This document shows, one piece after another, positions 6,493-14,698 of a stretch of 64,000 bases of DNA. The DNA lies in assembly GCF_002234595.1 (NCBI RefSeq), contig NZ_NMUL01000023.1:186001-250000 (forward strand), written 5' to 3'. How positions within the stretch are numbered: the first letter of the stretch is position 1; the number at the start of each line of letters is the position of its first letter. Below the pieces are notes generated by a model that was given only the letters and a program-made list of their open reading frames with translations, was not told where the DNA came from and made no database searches. A program made the translations under genes and the position numbers. Origin of the DNA: Amycolatopsis vastitatis (GTDB taxonomy: Bacteria; Actinomycetota; Actinomycetes; Mycobacteriales; Pseudonocardiaceae).

Positions 6493-7482
6493 ATGAAACT
6501 CGAATCACGCCCCACCGCCGACACCGTCCTGGTGTTGACGGAACCGAGCGATACGTCAGCAGATCTCGTCGTCCGAGATCTGGAGCGCCGGAACGCGCAG
6601 GTATTTCGGGCGGACACCGGCGACTTCCCGCTCTCGCTGAGTGTGAGCGCCTGGTTCGATGGCTCCTGGGACGGCGAGATCCGCAGTCCGGACGGATCGG
6701 TCGGTCTGCGCGACATCCGCAGTGTGTATGTCCGCAGGCCGACCGCGTTCACCTTCCCGCCGTCGATGAACGACGCCGAACAGCGCTTCGCCGCGCGAGA
6801 AGCCCGCCGAGCGGTCGGTGGGCTCCTCATGAGCCTGCCGGGGTGCTCGTGGGTGAACCACCCATCACGGGCGGCGGACGCGGAGTACAAGCCGCTCCAG
6901 CTCGTCACCGCTGCGGCGTGCGGACTGGCCGTGCCGCGGACCGCTATCACCAACGTCCCCGGCGACGCCGCCGATCTCAGTGATCGCCTGGGCGGCTCCG
7001 TCGTCTACAAGACGCTCTCCGGCGCCTCGGTCCCCGATGGAGAGCGCGTGTCGCTCGTGTACACGACACCGGTCACGATCGCGGACATGTCCGATGATCG
7101 GGTCGCGCTCACGGCCCACCAGTTCCAGGAACGCGTGCCGAAGGTCCGGGACGTGCGGGCAACCGTTGTCGGCAAGCGCGTGTTCGCCGCGAACATCCTC
7201 GTCGCCGACGAGGCCGCCGGCGAATTGCTCGACTGGCGCGCGGACTACGCGGCGCTGCGCTACGAACCCGTGGACCTGCCAGAAGGCGTCGAGTCGGCGC
7301 TCCTGACGATGACCGAGCAGCTCGGACTGAGCTTCGCGGCGGCCGACTTCGTCGTCACAGCCGACGACACCCACTACTTCGTCGACTTGAACCCCAGCGG
7401 GCAATGGGGCTGGATAGAAGACGCGACGGCCCTTCCCATAGCGGACGCCATCGCCGCCCTACTCACAGGAGAAGATCAGTGA
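6493..7482 (+). CDS. ATP-grasp ribosomal peptide maturase (graspetide ligase)
   Basis: A 329-residue ATP-grasp enzyme. Visible motifs are VNHPSRAADAEYKPLQL (residues 117-133, typical of the MvdD/TgmB type), the nucleotide-binding VVYKTLSG, RDVRATVVGKRVFAA, and the metal-binding FVDLNPSGQWGWIE near the C-terminus. It would phosphorylate Asp/Glu side chains of the 6201-6464 peptide and close esters with Thr/Ser. It lies 28 nt after the precursor gene and overlaps the methyltransferase start by four bases (GTGA), implying translational coupling. Confidence 0.92.
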   Translation: MKLESRPTADTVLVLTEPSDTSADLVVRDLERRNAQVFRADTGDFPLSLSVSAWFDGSWDGEIRSPDGSVGLRDIRSVYVRRPTAFTFPPSMNDAEQRFAAREARRAVGGLLMSLPGCSWVNHPSRAADAEYKPLQLVTAAACGLAVPRTAITNVPGDAADLSDRLGGSVVYKTLSGASVPDGERVSLVYTTPVTIADMSDDRVALTAHQFQERVPKVRDVRATVVGKRVFAANILVADEAAGELLDWRADYAALRYEPVDLPEGVESALLTMTEQLGLSFAAADFVVTADDTHYFVDLNPSGQWGWIEDATALPIADAIAALLTGEDQ

Positions 7483-8651
7483 CCGACGTGATCGAGCAGG
7501 ACAGCAGGCTCAGCCAGCTGGCCATCGACCTCAACCACGCTCTCATCGAGCGCCTGGCGGCAACAGGGAAGCTGACCACGCGCTCATGGAGAACCGCGTT
7601 CGAGGACGTTCCCCGGCACCTGTTCGCCCCGCGCTTTACCCTTCCGGACAACCTGGGCGGTCACGCCCTGGACGTCGCCGACAGCGCCCACCGGGAGGAG
7701 TGGCTGCGCGCGGTTTACCACGACGAGGCACTACTGACGGTTTTCGACGAGCGCGAGATGGCTACGACGTCGTGTTCTGCGCCGTCGGTGGTGGCGACCA
7801 TGCTCGAATCCAGCCAGGCGACTGACGGGGACGCCGTGTTGGAGATCGGTACCGGGACGGGGTGGACGGCCGGTCTGCTCTCCCACCGGCTCGGGTCGGA
7901 GGCTGTCACCTCCGTGGATATCGATCCGCGGTGCGTCGCCGAGGCGCGGGAACGCCTGAATCACCTCGGCCTGGATCCGACGCTTACAGTCGCGGACGGC
8001 TACCTCGGCTACCCGGCACGCGCGCCGTACGACCGGATCATCGCCACAGCATCCTTGCGGAGGGTGCCGCCGGTCTGGCTGCAGCAGGTGCGGCCAGGCG
8101 GCACGATCTTGACCGACCTGCGCGGCGACTTCGCCGGCAACCTCGCCCGCCTGACGGTGAACAAGGACGGGTCTGCGAGTGGTCGCTTCCTGCCGGAGCG
8201 GGTGAACTTCATGCCGCTTCGCAGCGAGGAGGAGCACCTCCACGAGCTGCCCGAGCTGGCATCTCGCGCCGTTAGCGCTCCGGGACCACATCGCCGGACC
8301 AATCTCGGTCCTGTCGCCCTCCGCAAGTGGGAGTTCGCCTTCCTTGCGCAGTTGTCGATACCTGGAGCGCGCGCCGGCCGGATCAGGATCAAGGGCGGCC
8401 CAATGTACTTCTGCCTCACGGACCCGCGTAGCGAGTCATGGGCACGCGTCGAACTAGAGGCCGGCGACGCCGACCGCGAGGTTACACAGGGCGGAGACCG
8501 ACGCCTGTGGGACGAACTGGAGGCCGCGTACGAGCTCTGGACTCGGCTCGATCAGCCTCAGCCCGTGGACTTCACGATCACGGTTTCGCCGGGCGGCGGC
8601 CAGTCCGTGACCCTCCCGGCCATCGACAAGCAGTGGTCTCTGCCCTTGTAG
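7479..8651 (+). CDS. PIMT-like O-methyltransferase of the graspetide cluster
   Basis: GTG 7479 is chosen because it overlaps the ligase stop and has AGGAG eight bases upstream; the longer frame to 7404 lies inside the ligase. The first ~220 residues are a protein-isoaspartate methyltransferase fold with the SAM motif VLEIGTGTGWTAGLL and VDIDPRCVAEARERL. The C-terminal ~170 residues are the extension seen in methyltransferases paired with ATP-grasp maturases. In related aspartimide-containing graspetides such an enzyme methylates a core Asp, which then cyclises to an aspartimide; here the target would be Asp72 of the precursor (inference). Confidence 0.88.
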   Translation: MTDVIEQDSRLSQLAIDLNHALIERLAATGKLTTRSWRTAFEDVPRHLFAPRFTLPDNLGGHALDVADSAHREEWLRAVYHDEALLTVFDEREMATTSCSAPSVVATMLESSQATDGDAVLEIGTGTGWTAGLLSHRLGSEAVTSVDIDPRCVAEARERLNHLGLDPTLTVADGYLGYPARAPYDRIIATASLRRVPPVWLQQVRPGGTILTDLRGDFAGNLARLTVNKDGSASGRFLPERVNFMPLRSEEEHLHELPELASRAVSAPGPHRRTNLGPVALRKWEFAFLAQLSIPGARAGRIRIKGGPMYFCLTDPRSESWARVELEAGDADREVTQGGDRRLWDELEAAYELWTRLDQPQPVDFTITVSPGGGQSVTLPAIDKQWSLPL

Positions 8652-8789
8652 TGCGGCATCGGCGACGAAGCCCGGTGCCCACCTACACCTTCCTCGCCAC
8701 GGTGAAGCTGTCGCTGCACCTGGACGCCATCCCCGTACAGGCTGACTGCGATGAGACGGGCGATCTATCGGTGAGCGCGTCGCGACCCG

Positions 8790-9059
8790 GACCACGCCGG
8801 AGGCCTGGTCCGGGTCGACCGCCCCAGCGCGACCTGTCCGCTCAACCTGCTGCCGCTATTCCAGGATCCGCGGCCGCTATTTCCGCACCATCCGTACGTC
8901 GGGCAGATCCGCTACGAACGGGGTCAGTTCCCAGTCGCCGAGCGCCTGTACGCCCGGACGCTGCCGGTCTGGCACCGAGGCCGGGACATCTCACTCGCCC
9001 ATCAGTACACCGCCGGCTTCCGTAAGGTTGTCGACCTCCACCACGAACTTAGGGGATAG
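8790..9059 (+). pseudogene. C-terminal remnant of a DegT/DnrJ/EryC1-type aminotransferase
   Basis: One frame from 8790 to a TAG at 9057-9059 reads HAGGLVRVDRPS, then LPLFQDPRPLFPHHPY, RGQFPVAERLYARTLPVWH, RDISLAHQYTAGFRKVVDL. This is the pattern of the last ~85 residues of sugar/amine aminotransferases (PVAE-x-LY-ART-LPVWHR then AFRKV). No catalytic N-terminal domain lies upstream, where the methyltransferase ends at 8651, so it is a stump. It probably marks a deletion or recombination scar; a former aminotransferase gene next to the graspetide genes is implied. Its end overlaps the leader of the next Nudix gene. Confidence 0.6.
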
Positions 9060-9063
9060 AGTA

Positions 9064-9516
9064 TTGGTCGACTCAACACTCTTGACGAAGCTCGCCTCGG
9101 AAGCCACGGCCGCGGGCATCCAGCAATTCGTCGTTGGCGCCGTCATGCAGTCTCAGGGCGAGATCCTGCTGCTCCGTCGCCCCGCCGACGACTTCATGGG
9201 CGGGCTCTGGGAACTGCCCAGCGGCAAGGTCGAACCGGGTGAAGCGCTCTACGCGGCGCTCATTCGCGAAGTCAAGGAAGAAACCGGGCTGGACGTCTCG
9301 ACGATCCAGCATTACCTCGGAAGCTTCGACTACACCTCCGGTAGCGGCAAGCCGAGCCGCCAGTTCAACTTCGCCGTCGACGTCGCCAGGGCGAAGCCGG
9401 TCGTGCTCCAGGAGCACGACGTCTACCAGTGGGCTCGACTCGACGGGGAGCTGCCGGTGACAGATGCCGTCAAGACGGTCCTGAAGGCCTACGCCGAAAC
9501 CGGCCAGGCTGATTAA
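9064..9516 (+). CDS. Nudix hydrolase (MutT-like)
   Basis: Contains the Nudix box GKVEPGEALYAALIREVKEE then TGLDV (about residues 56-80). TTG 9064 is preferred because AGGGG lies eight bases upstream; another TTG at 9028 would add 12 residues that overlap the aminotransferase remnant. The short form is 150 residues, usual for MutT-type enzymes. The substrate is unknown. It is the last gene of the plus-strand run and is followed by a hairpin terminator (9555-9589). The second Nudix enzyme nearby (3452-3967) is not closely similar. Confidence 0.85.
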   Translation: MVDSTLLTKLASEATAAGIQQFVVGAVMQSQGEILLLRRPADDFMGGLWELPSGKVEPGEALYAALIREVKEETGLDVSTIQHYLGSFDYTSGSGKPSRQFNFAVDVARAKPVVLQEHDVYQWARLDGELPVTDAVKTVLKAYAETGQAD

Positions 9517-9554
9517 CTGGCGGTTTCACGCAGCGAAATGACAGCCGTACCCGT

Positions 9555-9589
9555 CTGAGCACCGCCGCGACGCTGACGGCGGTGCTCAG
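9555..9589 (+). terminator. Terminator after the Nudix gene
   Basis: CTGAGCACCGCC and GGCGGTGCTCAG form a perfect 12-bp stem with an 11-nt loop, 39 nt after the Nudix stop codon. No strong T-run, which is common in high-GC actinomycetes. Confidence 0.7.
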
Positions 9590-9637
9590 CGCGGGGATAC
9601 CAGCGGTTGAATCGCTGGTGCGGGGGGAACCCGAGCC

Positions 9638-9680
9638 GGGCCGAGCCCGGGGCTGCCTTTTTCAGCCCCGGGCTCGGCCC
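9638..9680. terminator. Strong bidirectional hairpin between convergent genes
   Basis: A perfect 18-bp GC-rich stem (GGGCCGAGCCCGGGGCTG and complement) with a CCTTTTT loop, between the Nudix gene and the convergent gene ending at 9704. It should stop transcription from both sides. Confidence 0.8.
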
Positions 9681-9703
9681 ACCTTCCTCTTGCGCCGCAG
9701 CTA

Positions 9704-10114
9704 TCAGCCGAGACGCACCCGGTTGGCCTGCCAGCGGCTGAGCCGCAGCAGTCCGACCAAGCCCACCAGCGCGGCGCCGGCCGCGGTCAGCGCGACCGAG
9801 CCTGCGAGCAAGATGCCGCAGACCACGGCGCCGAGCACCACCAGAAGAAGCGCCGAACGCCAGATGTGCGCCGGGTCGCCGAACAGGATCTGCCGCAGCA
9901 GCTCCCACACCGGATGCGGCGAGACGTGGTCACGCTGCAACCTCCGGCAGGGCGGCTCGAGCACCGTGCCCGGCGAGCTCGTCACGATGGCCGGCTCGAC
10001 GGCCGCCTCGAATAATTCCTCAAGGCCGACGTAGTTCGGATCGTTGTCAAGTGTGATCCGATCGGGGGAACGTCGGTCTGGCATGTCGCCACCTAGCGGC
10101 GGTAACGTCGCCAT
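9704..10114 (-). CDS. Small membrane protein with two C-terminal helices, unknown
   Basis: A 136-residue protein from ATG 10114 (MATLPPLGGDMPDRRS), chosen for a GAGAGG eight bases upstream; the longer frame to 10369 lacks one. The first ~80 residues are polar. RSALLLVVLGAVVCGILLAGSV and LTAAGAALVGLVGLLRLS form two helices near the C-terminus, followed by a basic tail. It is likely a cytoplasmic-domain membrane protein. No family is recognised and it is monocistronic, ending at the shared hairpin 9638-9680. Confidence 0.6.
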   Translation of the reverse strand: MATLPPLGGDMPDRRSPDRITLDNDPNYVGLEELFEAAVEPAIVTSSPGTVLEPPCRRLQRDHVSPHPVWELLRQILFGDPAHIWRSALLLVVLGAVVCGILLAGSVALTAAGAALVGLVGLLRLSRWQANRVRLG

Positions 10115-10970
10115 GTTCGTTGCCTCTCTCAATATTTGCGTGTGGGACGGGCGGTGCGAACACCCACGCGGCTCCCAGTTCCAGCTGGGGGCCGCGTCCA
10201 CGTCTGACGGGGTCGGAGCCTTGTCAGACGCTGACGCCATCTTGGCGAAGCCCGACGAGCTACTGCAAAGTAGGAGAGTCGTTTTGGGGCTGATTGCGAC
10301 GACCGGTCTTTGATCGTCGGTGAACGGTTGATAGACGTCATTCAGCGTGACTATGCACTGGTCAAACACCTTTTTGTCGCAGTTTTCATCCCACTTTCGA
10401 GTGGTTCCACTACTGATATTTGGAAAAAGTCGGACAGATACCTGACACCCACAACTCTTTCGAGTGAAGGTCCACCACCGGCCCAGTGAGGCTGCACGGA
10501 TGGGTAATCAGGGGATGCAGACGCCCGTGCAGGTGCAGTGGAGAGTGCTGCGTGCGGGTGCACGGCCAGCGTTCTGAACGCAGGCGTCCCGTGTCTCAAG
10601 AAGGGCGCGTTTCCGATCGAGGAGGTTTGGCACGGAAGCTCGTATCAAAACTGCTTTTGCAGCGTTCTGCGAACGCCTCATGGAGGAACGCATCTACGAC
10701 TCGTTTGCTACGCAACTTCTTCCGCTGTCGAGCCCCAAGCCCGCCGGACCAGCGGAAAGCCTCGACTGGAAGCACTTCTCCGCGTCGATCAACTCGCAAT
10801 CGGGTTCCGGAAGAGACTCGGCCCACCGAAGGAGAGAAGCGGGATGCTGCTCCTAAAGGTAGCGGCTTGCATTGACCGTCGCCTCAGGCGAAACCCTCGT
10901 CCTGATGACCATCAAGAGGCGTCAGGGCGAGGATTTACTTGTCGGACGGCTACACAGTAAGAAGAATCTG
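10115..10970. other. Stretch without a convincing gene
   Basis: Several overlapping short frames on both strands lack ribosome sites and consistent third-position GC. The most protein-like is a plus-strand frame of 58 codons at 10680-10856 (MEERIYDSFATQLLPL...), with no good ribosome site, which could be a gene fragment. Local GC falls around 10380-10440 and again near 10970. I see no terminator, tRNA or repeat. Confidence 0.4.
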
Positions 10971-11510
10971 CTAATTTTTTCTTCCGCGGCCAAGCAACGA
11001 CACACTCCCGACCACTGCAAGGATCATGGCGAGACCATAGACTATTGGGTTATTTACATAAACATAGAGCATGAACGCGTTTAGTTGCCCACAATCTTGA
11101 TGGGGGTTGGAAGAGATTGGGCAAGTTGTTCCTGCTCCAAGAAGAACAGTTAGGAACACTAAGCCGACAATAATCAGGGCGACGGAAAAGATTGAAGCAA
11201 CCACCAAGGGGATCCTACCGAGCGGATCCCTCCTAATAACCCTGTAGAGATACAGTCCACCGAAGAGGGCGATCAGCAGAGCGGGAATACTTGGCAAGAA
11301 GAAGACGTTAAGCGGTCCGGTGAATATTTGAGCCAGCGAGCTAGTGCTCCGGGCGAAAAAGTAGAGACCAATTATGATCAGGAGAACAGCGGAAACGGCA
11401 AGGATATCACCGTTCCCGTATTGGATTTTGTTCTTCGTTGCAACCCGCTTACTTGTCGCTGAGTTCTTTTTGGATGCACTTCTTGGATCGTTTGTCATAC
11501 TGCCTACCAT
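10971..11510 (-). CDS. Four-helix membrane protein, unknown
   Basis: A 179-residue protein; the start is ATG 11510 or ATG 11498 (MTNDPRSASKKN), neither with a strong ribosome site. A basic N-terminal tail of ~30 residues is followed by four hydrophobic segments (ILAVSAVLLIIIGLYFF, VFFLPSIPALLIALFGGLYLY, IPLVVASIFSVALIIVGLVF and IVYGLAMILAVVGSVSLL). A loop contains two cysteines (TTCPISSNPHQDC), probably extracytoplasmic. GC is clearly lower than the backbone, suggesting transfer. It is transcribed in the same direction as the secreted esterase gene upstream but separated by a hairpin. Confidence 0.65.
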   Translation of the reverse strand: MVGSMTNDPRSASKKNSATSKRVATKNKIQYGNGDILAVSAVLLIIIGLYFFARSTSSLAQIFTGPLNVFFLPSIPALLIALFGGLYLYRVIRRDPLGRIPLVVASIFSVALIIVGLVFLTVLLGAGTTCPISSNPHQDCGQLNAFMLYVYVNNPIVYGLAMILAVVGSVSLLGRGRKN

Positions 11511-11556
11511 TATAATGATTTACAGCTTGCTTACAATATCAAAATGAAGATACCCC

Positions 11557-11592
11557 CAGTTCCTCGCCTCCTTGTGGGTGGCATGGGAACTG
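11557..11592 (-). terminator. Possible terminator after the esterase gene
   Basis: CAGTTCC (11557-11563) pairs with GGAACTG (11586-11592). On the minus strand the stem is followed by a GGGGG step and a T-rich stretch. It lies 30 nt after the stop of the 11623-13881 gene. The stem is short. Confidence 0.4.
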
Positions 11593-11622
11593 AGGGCATT
11601 GGCTCTTCAATTCATATGAGAA

Positions 11623-13881
11623 TTACCCGGCGTTGATTGCTGCACCGGCGATGGTGGCGTACCCCTGCTGGCCGAGGCCGTTGGGGTGGAATACGTACGC
11701 CGGGTCACCGGTCGCCTGGTTGATGTTCTGGAACCAAGAAGTGCTATCCGTTCCACACACCTCGTGGCCGAAGAACTGTGAGCCAGCGGCATCCATCGGA
11801 ACGTACGTCAGGCGTGCGTTGCTGGCGTTCGTGACGGCGGTACTGATCTTACCGTTCAACTTGGTCACGATGTCCCGAGCCGCCCAAGCATCCTCCCATG
11901 GGTAGTGTGCAGCACCGGTGTCGCCGGTGCTGTTGTACATGTACGGGCACCTGATGTCGAACGGGTCGTTTACCGACTTGTTCGCGACCACCTGCGGATA
12001 GCCGAGCACGTAGATCTTGGCGTTCGGAAACTCCGCGAGAACCTTCTGATAGGTCGTCGCTAGCCCATTCGGCAGAGTGTTATTGATCTGGCCCAGTGTG
12101 GTGTTGTATACGGGACTTCCAGCTTGACAGGTGTTGAAGACGCACGCCTTCGCGAAGTCTCGGAACCCGATGTCATTGCCGCCGACCGTCAGGGTAACGA
12201 GCTGCGTCGTAGTGTCCGGCCACAGGTCGAGCTGTGTACCTTCGTTCCACTGCACCGTGTCCGTGATGTTACTGGTCACGGCACCTGAACACGCCCGGAA
12301 TCCGTCGCTTCCCAACGACGGAATCTTGGGACTTGTACCGGAGATCAGACGCGCATAGGCGGCGGTGCTGCGATGGCACGTGTTCACGCCCGGGAGGTCA
12401 GTAACAGCCTCGAAGGGCGGCACACCCTCTCCCGATGAGAACGAGTCACCAAGGGCAACAAAGGCCGACGCTGGACGCGGCGTCCTAGTGATGACCGGTC
12501 CGCGCGGGTAGTCCAGGCCAAGGCCGGGAATCTTGACCGCGTAGAGCTTGGTTTCCAGATACTCGCCGCAGGTTCCCTTGCATACGGCGAGGAAGTAGAG
12601 GGTGTTTGGTCCGGTAGTTGGACCATTCGTTCCTTGTCCTCCCACGTTGTAGCCGTTGACACCGCCGGCCTGCTTGTCGAGGTTACCGCGCATGATTTGG
12701 TCATACACGACGTTCCCAGCGCCATCGAAGACCCCGATGGATATAGCGGGCATGGTGCTGTTGGACGGGTCGTTTGTCTGCAAGCTCCCTTCGCGCAATA
12801 CCGCGATCTTTCCGCTGACATCCACGGAGACGTAGGTGTTGTTCCACGGGTTTCCGCTCGTGTCCTGGTTGGGAAATTCCTTTTCCCAGGACTTCTGTCC
12901 GAGGGCGTTCAATTTGACGACTGTACGCACCCGTTCGGTGGTCGGCGCCCCACCAACGACCTTCAGCCGCGTGATCTGGACGACCACTCCGCCGTCTGGC
13001 GTGGGATAGGTGCTGCTGTACTGCGGGTTGTAGCCGAACAGCGACTCCGGCGCTGTCCAGTCGGCCACGTCGCGGAACAGGTTGTACGCGACGATCTTGA
13101 TGCTGGCCGTGCTGCCCGATCCGGTGAAGACCGGATAGAACAGGCGGCCGTCGGCACCGATCTGCTTCGCACGAGTGAGGTACGCCCCACTCGGCGATGT
13201 CCCGAGCTTCTTGCCACTGTACGCGTAGAGGTAGGCCTGCCCGTTGTTGATGTAGGCGATCCCGTCCTTGACTGCGTAGAGTTCGGCGCTGCAGAGGCCA
13301 GACCCGGTAAGCGCGACGTCGAATACCTTCTTTGGCTGTGTCGTACCCGGCTCCACTTCGGGGGTCAGGCCGATCAACCGGGTACCGTTCGTGTTGCTGA
13401 TCGCGTAGACATTGCCGTCTGCGCCGACGACCGGTGCGCCACCTTGCGAAGTACAACCGACGTCATACTTCCACTTCAAGGTGTTGCCGGTGTAGGCCAG
13501 CAAGCTGGCGTACACGTAGCTTCCACCGGCGTTCTTGCCGTACGGTCTCCCGTAAAGGTCACCGTTTCCGGCAACAGCCGGATGGTAGATACAGTTCGGG
13601 ACGCCGTCGACCAGCTGGTTCGGATCCAGTTCGCGGACGACCTGGCCGGAGCTGTTGAGGGACTTCAGGTTGCTGTACACGTTGTTCGAGTAGTCGCAAC
13701 CATTCGTCACCCCAGACGGGCTGGTGACGGTATCCCAGACGTACCGGCTGCTCTTGATCGTTGGCCACTGGAGTTGCGGGATGGACTCGGCGGCCGCCGC
13801 TGTCCCCGTAGAGACGAACGTAACCGCTGATGCGATCAGACCCGCGAGTGCGAGCATGACCGGCATACGCGTTTTACGCAT
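11623..13881 (-). CDS. Secreted SGNH/GDSL esterase with N-terminal PQQ-like beta-propeller
   Basis: A 752-residue protein. Residues 1-30 are a Sec signal peptide (basic start, LALAGLIASAVTFVSTG, AAAA cleavage zone). Residues ~35-440 show propeller-type repeats (GDLYGRPYGK, GNVYAISNTNG, ADGRLFYPVF). The C-terminal ~260 residues are an SGNH hydrolase: block I FVALGDSFSSGEG, block III VTLTVGGNDIGF, and block V YVFHPNGLGQQGY with the catalytic His. It probably cleaves an ester of a lipid or polysaccharide outside the cell, with the propeller binding substrate or wall. A promoter-like element lies at 14005-14032 and a terminator-like hairpin in the leader (13934-13965). Confidence 0.88.
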   Translation of the reverse strand: MRKTRMPVMLALAGLIASAVTFVSTGTAAAAESIPQLQWPTIKSSRYVWDTVTSPSGVTNGCDYSNNVYSNLKSLNSSGQVVRELDPNQLVDGVPNCIYHPAVAGNGDLYGRPYGKNAGGSYVYASLLAYTGNTLKWKYDVGCTSQGGAPVVGADGNVYAISNTNGTRLIGLTPEVEPGTTQPKKVFDVALTGSGLCSAELYAVKDGIAYINNGQAYLYAYSGKKLGTSPSGAYLTRAKQIGADGRLFYPVFTGSGSTASIKIVAYNLFRDVADWTAPESLFGYNPQYSSTYPTPDGGVVVQITRLKVVGGAPTTERVRTVVKLNALGQKSWEKEFPNQDTSGNPWNNTYVSVDVSGKIAVLREGSLQTNDPSNSTMPAISIGVFDGAGNVVYDQIMRGNLDKQAGGVNGYNVGGQGTNGPTTGPNTLYFLAVCKGTCGEYLETKLYAVKIPGLGLDYPRGPVITRTPRPASAFVALGDSFSSGEGVPPFEAVTDLPGVNTCHRSTAAYARLISGTSPKIPSLGSDGFRACSGAVTSNITDTVQWNEGTQLDLWPDTTTQLVTLTVGGNDIGFRDFAKACVFNTCQAGSPVYNTTLGQINNTLPNGLATTYQKVLAEFPNAKIYVLGYPQVVANKSVNDPFDIRCPYMYNSTGDTGAAHYPWEDAWAARDIVTKLNGKISTAVTNASNARLTYVPMDAAGSQFFGHEVCGTDSTSWFQNINQATGDPAYVFHPNGLGQQGYATIAGAAINAG

Positions 13882-13933
13882 GATGGCTTACACCACTTTC
13901 TGGTTTCTGAAATGTGAACGTACGAAGACAAAA

Positions 13934-13965
13934 GGGCGGCTCGGCCGGATTGCGGCGAACCACCC
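13934..13965 (-). terminator. Terminator-like hairpin in the leader of the esterase gene
   Basis: On the minus strand GGGTGGTTCG pairs with CGAGCCGCCC through ten bp (two G-T pairs), extended after a bulge, and is followed at once by TTTTGT. It lies between the promoter-like element (14005-14032) and the ATG at 13881, so it may attenuate the esterase gene or end a transcript from upstream. Confidence 0.5.
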
Positions 13966-14004
13966 TCGTTGCCTCTTTGCTGAAGAGCCATGTTATTTAT
14001 GACA

Positions 14005-14032
14005 TAATTAGATACTCGTGCATATAGTGCAA
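14005..14032 (-). promoter_or_regulatory. Candidate sigma-70-type promoter for the esterase gene
   Basis: On the minus strand TTGCAC (14032-14027) and TAATTA (14010-14005) are separated by 16 nt in the most AT-rich part of the 13882-14241 gap. The rest of this gap shows no supported gene. Confidence 0.4.
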
Positions 14033-14241
14033 AATACAACGAGAGGAAGGCTGACGATTTGTAGTGGTATTTACATCGTGGGCGAACCTACGGTTGAACT
14101 TGTTCGCGAACTGAGTGATAGATAGAGCAGCCAACGCGGCGCACGTCGCGATTGGCGACACAAAAGCCTCGTCGGTGTCCTGCAGCTCCTCGATGACCAG
14201 TCCGGTCGTCAGCTGCACCACCACCGAGGAGGCAACTCGCC

Positions 14242-14592
14242 ATGAGCGAGCCAACCAGTACGCCCGCGGGCGCCGGCCAGCTCCGCACGCTGGCCGTCCG
14301 CATCACCGAAGACCTGCGAGCTCAGCTGGACATCGTTGCCCAGCTCACGGGCCGCAGCGCGACCGAGGAGATCCGCTTGGCTCTGGAGCACTGGATCGAG
14401 AAGACCAAGGCCGACCCGGTCATCCTCAAGAAGGCCGAGGCGGTGCGGGCCGAGATCGAGCGCAAGGCCCAGACCGAGCGCGCAGCCATCGCTGCCATCT
14501 TCGGCGGGAGCGCCGACCAGAAGTCCGAGGAGAAGGCTGCACCCAGCAGCCCCCAGACCGGGACGCGCCGAGGCAAGTCCGCGGGCGAGTAA
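14242..14592 (+). CDS. Ribbon-helix-helix DNA-binding protein
   Basis: In this 116-residue protein, residues 14-56 read RTLAVRITEDLRAQLDIVAQ then TGRSATEEIRLALEHWIE, the beta-strand/two-helix pattern of Arc/MetJ-type RHH regulators. A charged coiled-coil segment follows (LKKAEAVRAEIERKAQTERA) and then a low-complexity tail. The ATG follows a GAGGAGG site. Similar proteins occur in actinomycete plasmids and integrative elements, where they act as partition or autoregulatory factors. It is monocistronic with a hairpin after it. Confidence 0.8.
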   Translation: MSEPTSTPAGAGQLRTLAVRITEDLRAQLDIVAQLTGRSATEEIRLALEHWIEKTKADPVILKKAEAVRAEIERKAQTERAAIAAIFGGSADQKSEEKAAPSSPQTGTRRGKSAGE

Positions 14593-14620
14593 CCCTGACG
14601 TCTCGTCAAGAGCGTCAGAC

Positions 14621-14674
14621 GGCGGGAGTCATCGAAGCTTTCGGCCCATATCCGAACCTTGGACGACTCCCGCC
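14621..14674 (+). terminator. Inverted repeat downstream of the RHH gene
   Basis: GGCGGGAGTC (14621-14630) and GACTCCCGCC (14665-14674) are perfect 10-bp arms with a 34-nt loop, between two convergent genes. Position suggests a terminator; the long loop lowers confidence. Confidence 0.45.
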
Positions 14675-14698
14675 ACTTAACATTCATAGTCGATGGCA

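Noticed and set aside
10486..10960. Overlapping plus-strand frames of 130-140 codons
   Set aside because: Neither has a good ribosome site, frames compete, and no domain is seen; recorded only as an unassigned stretch.
13997..14254. 85-codon minus-strand frame upstream of the esterase gene
   Set aside because: The start lies inside the RHH gene, there is no ribosome site, and codon use is atypical.
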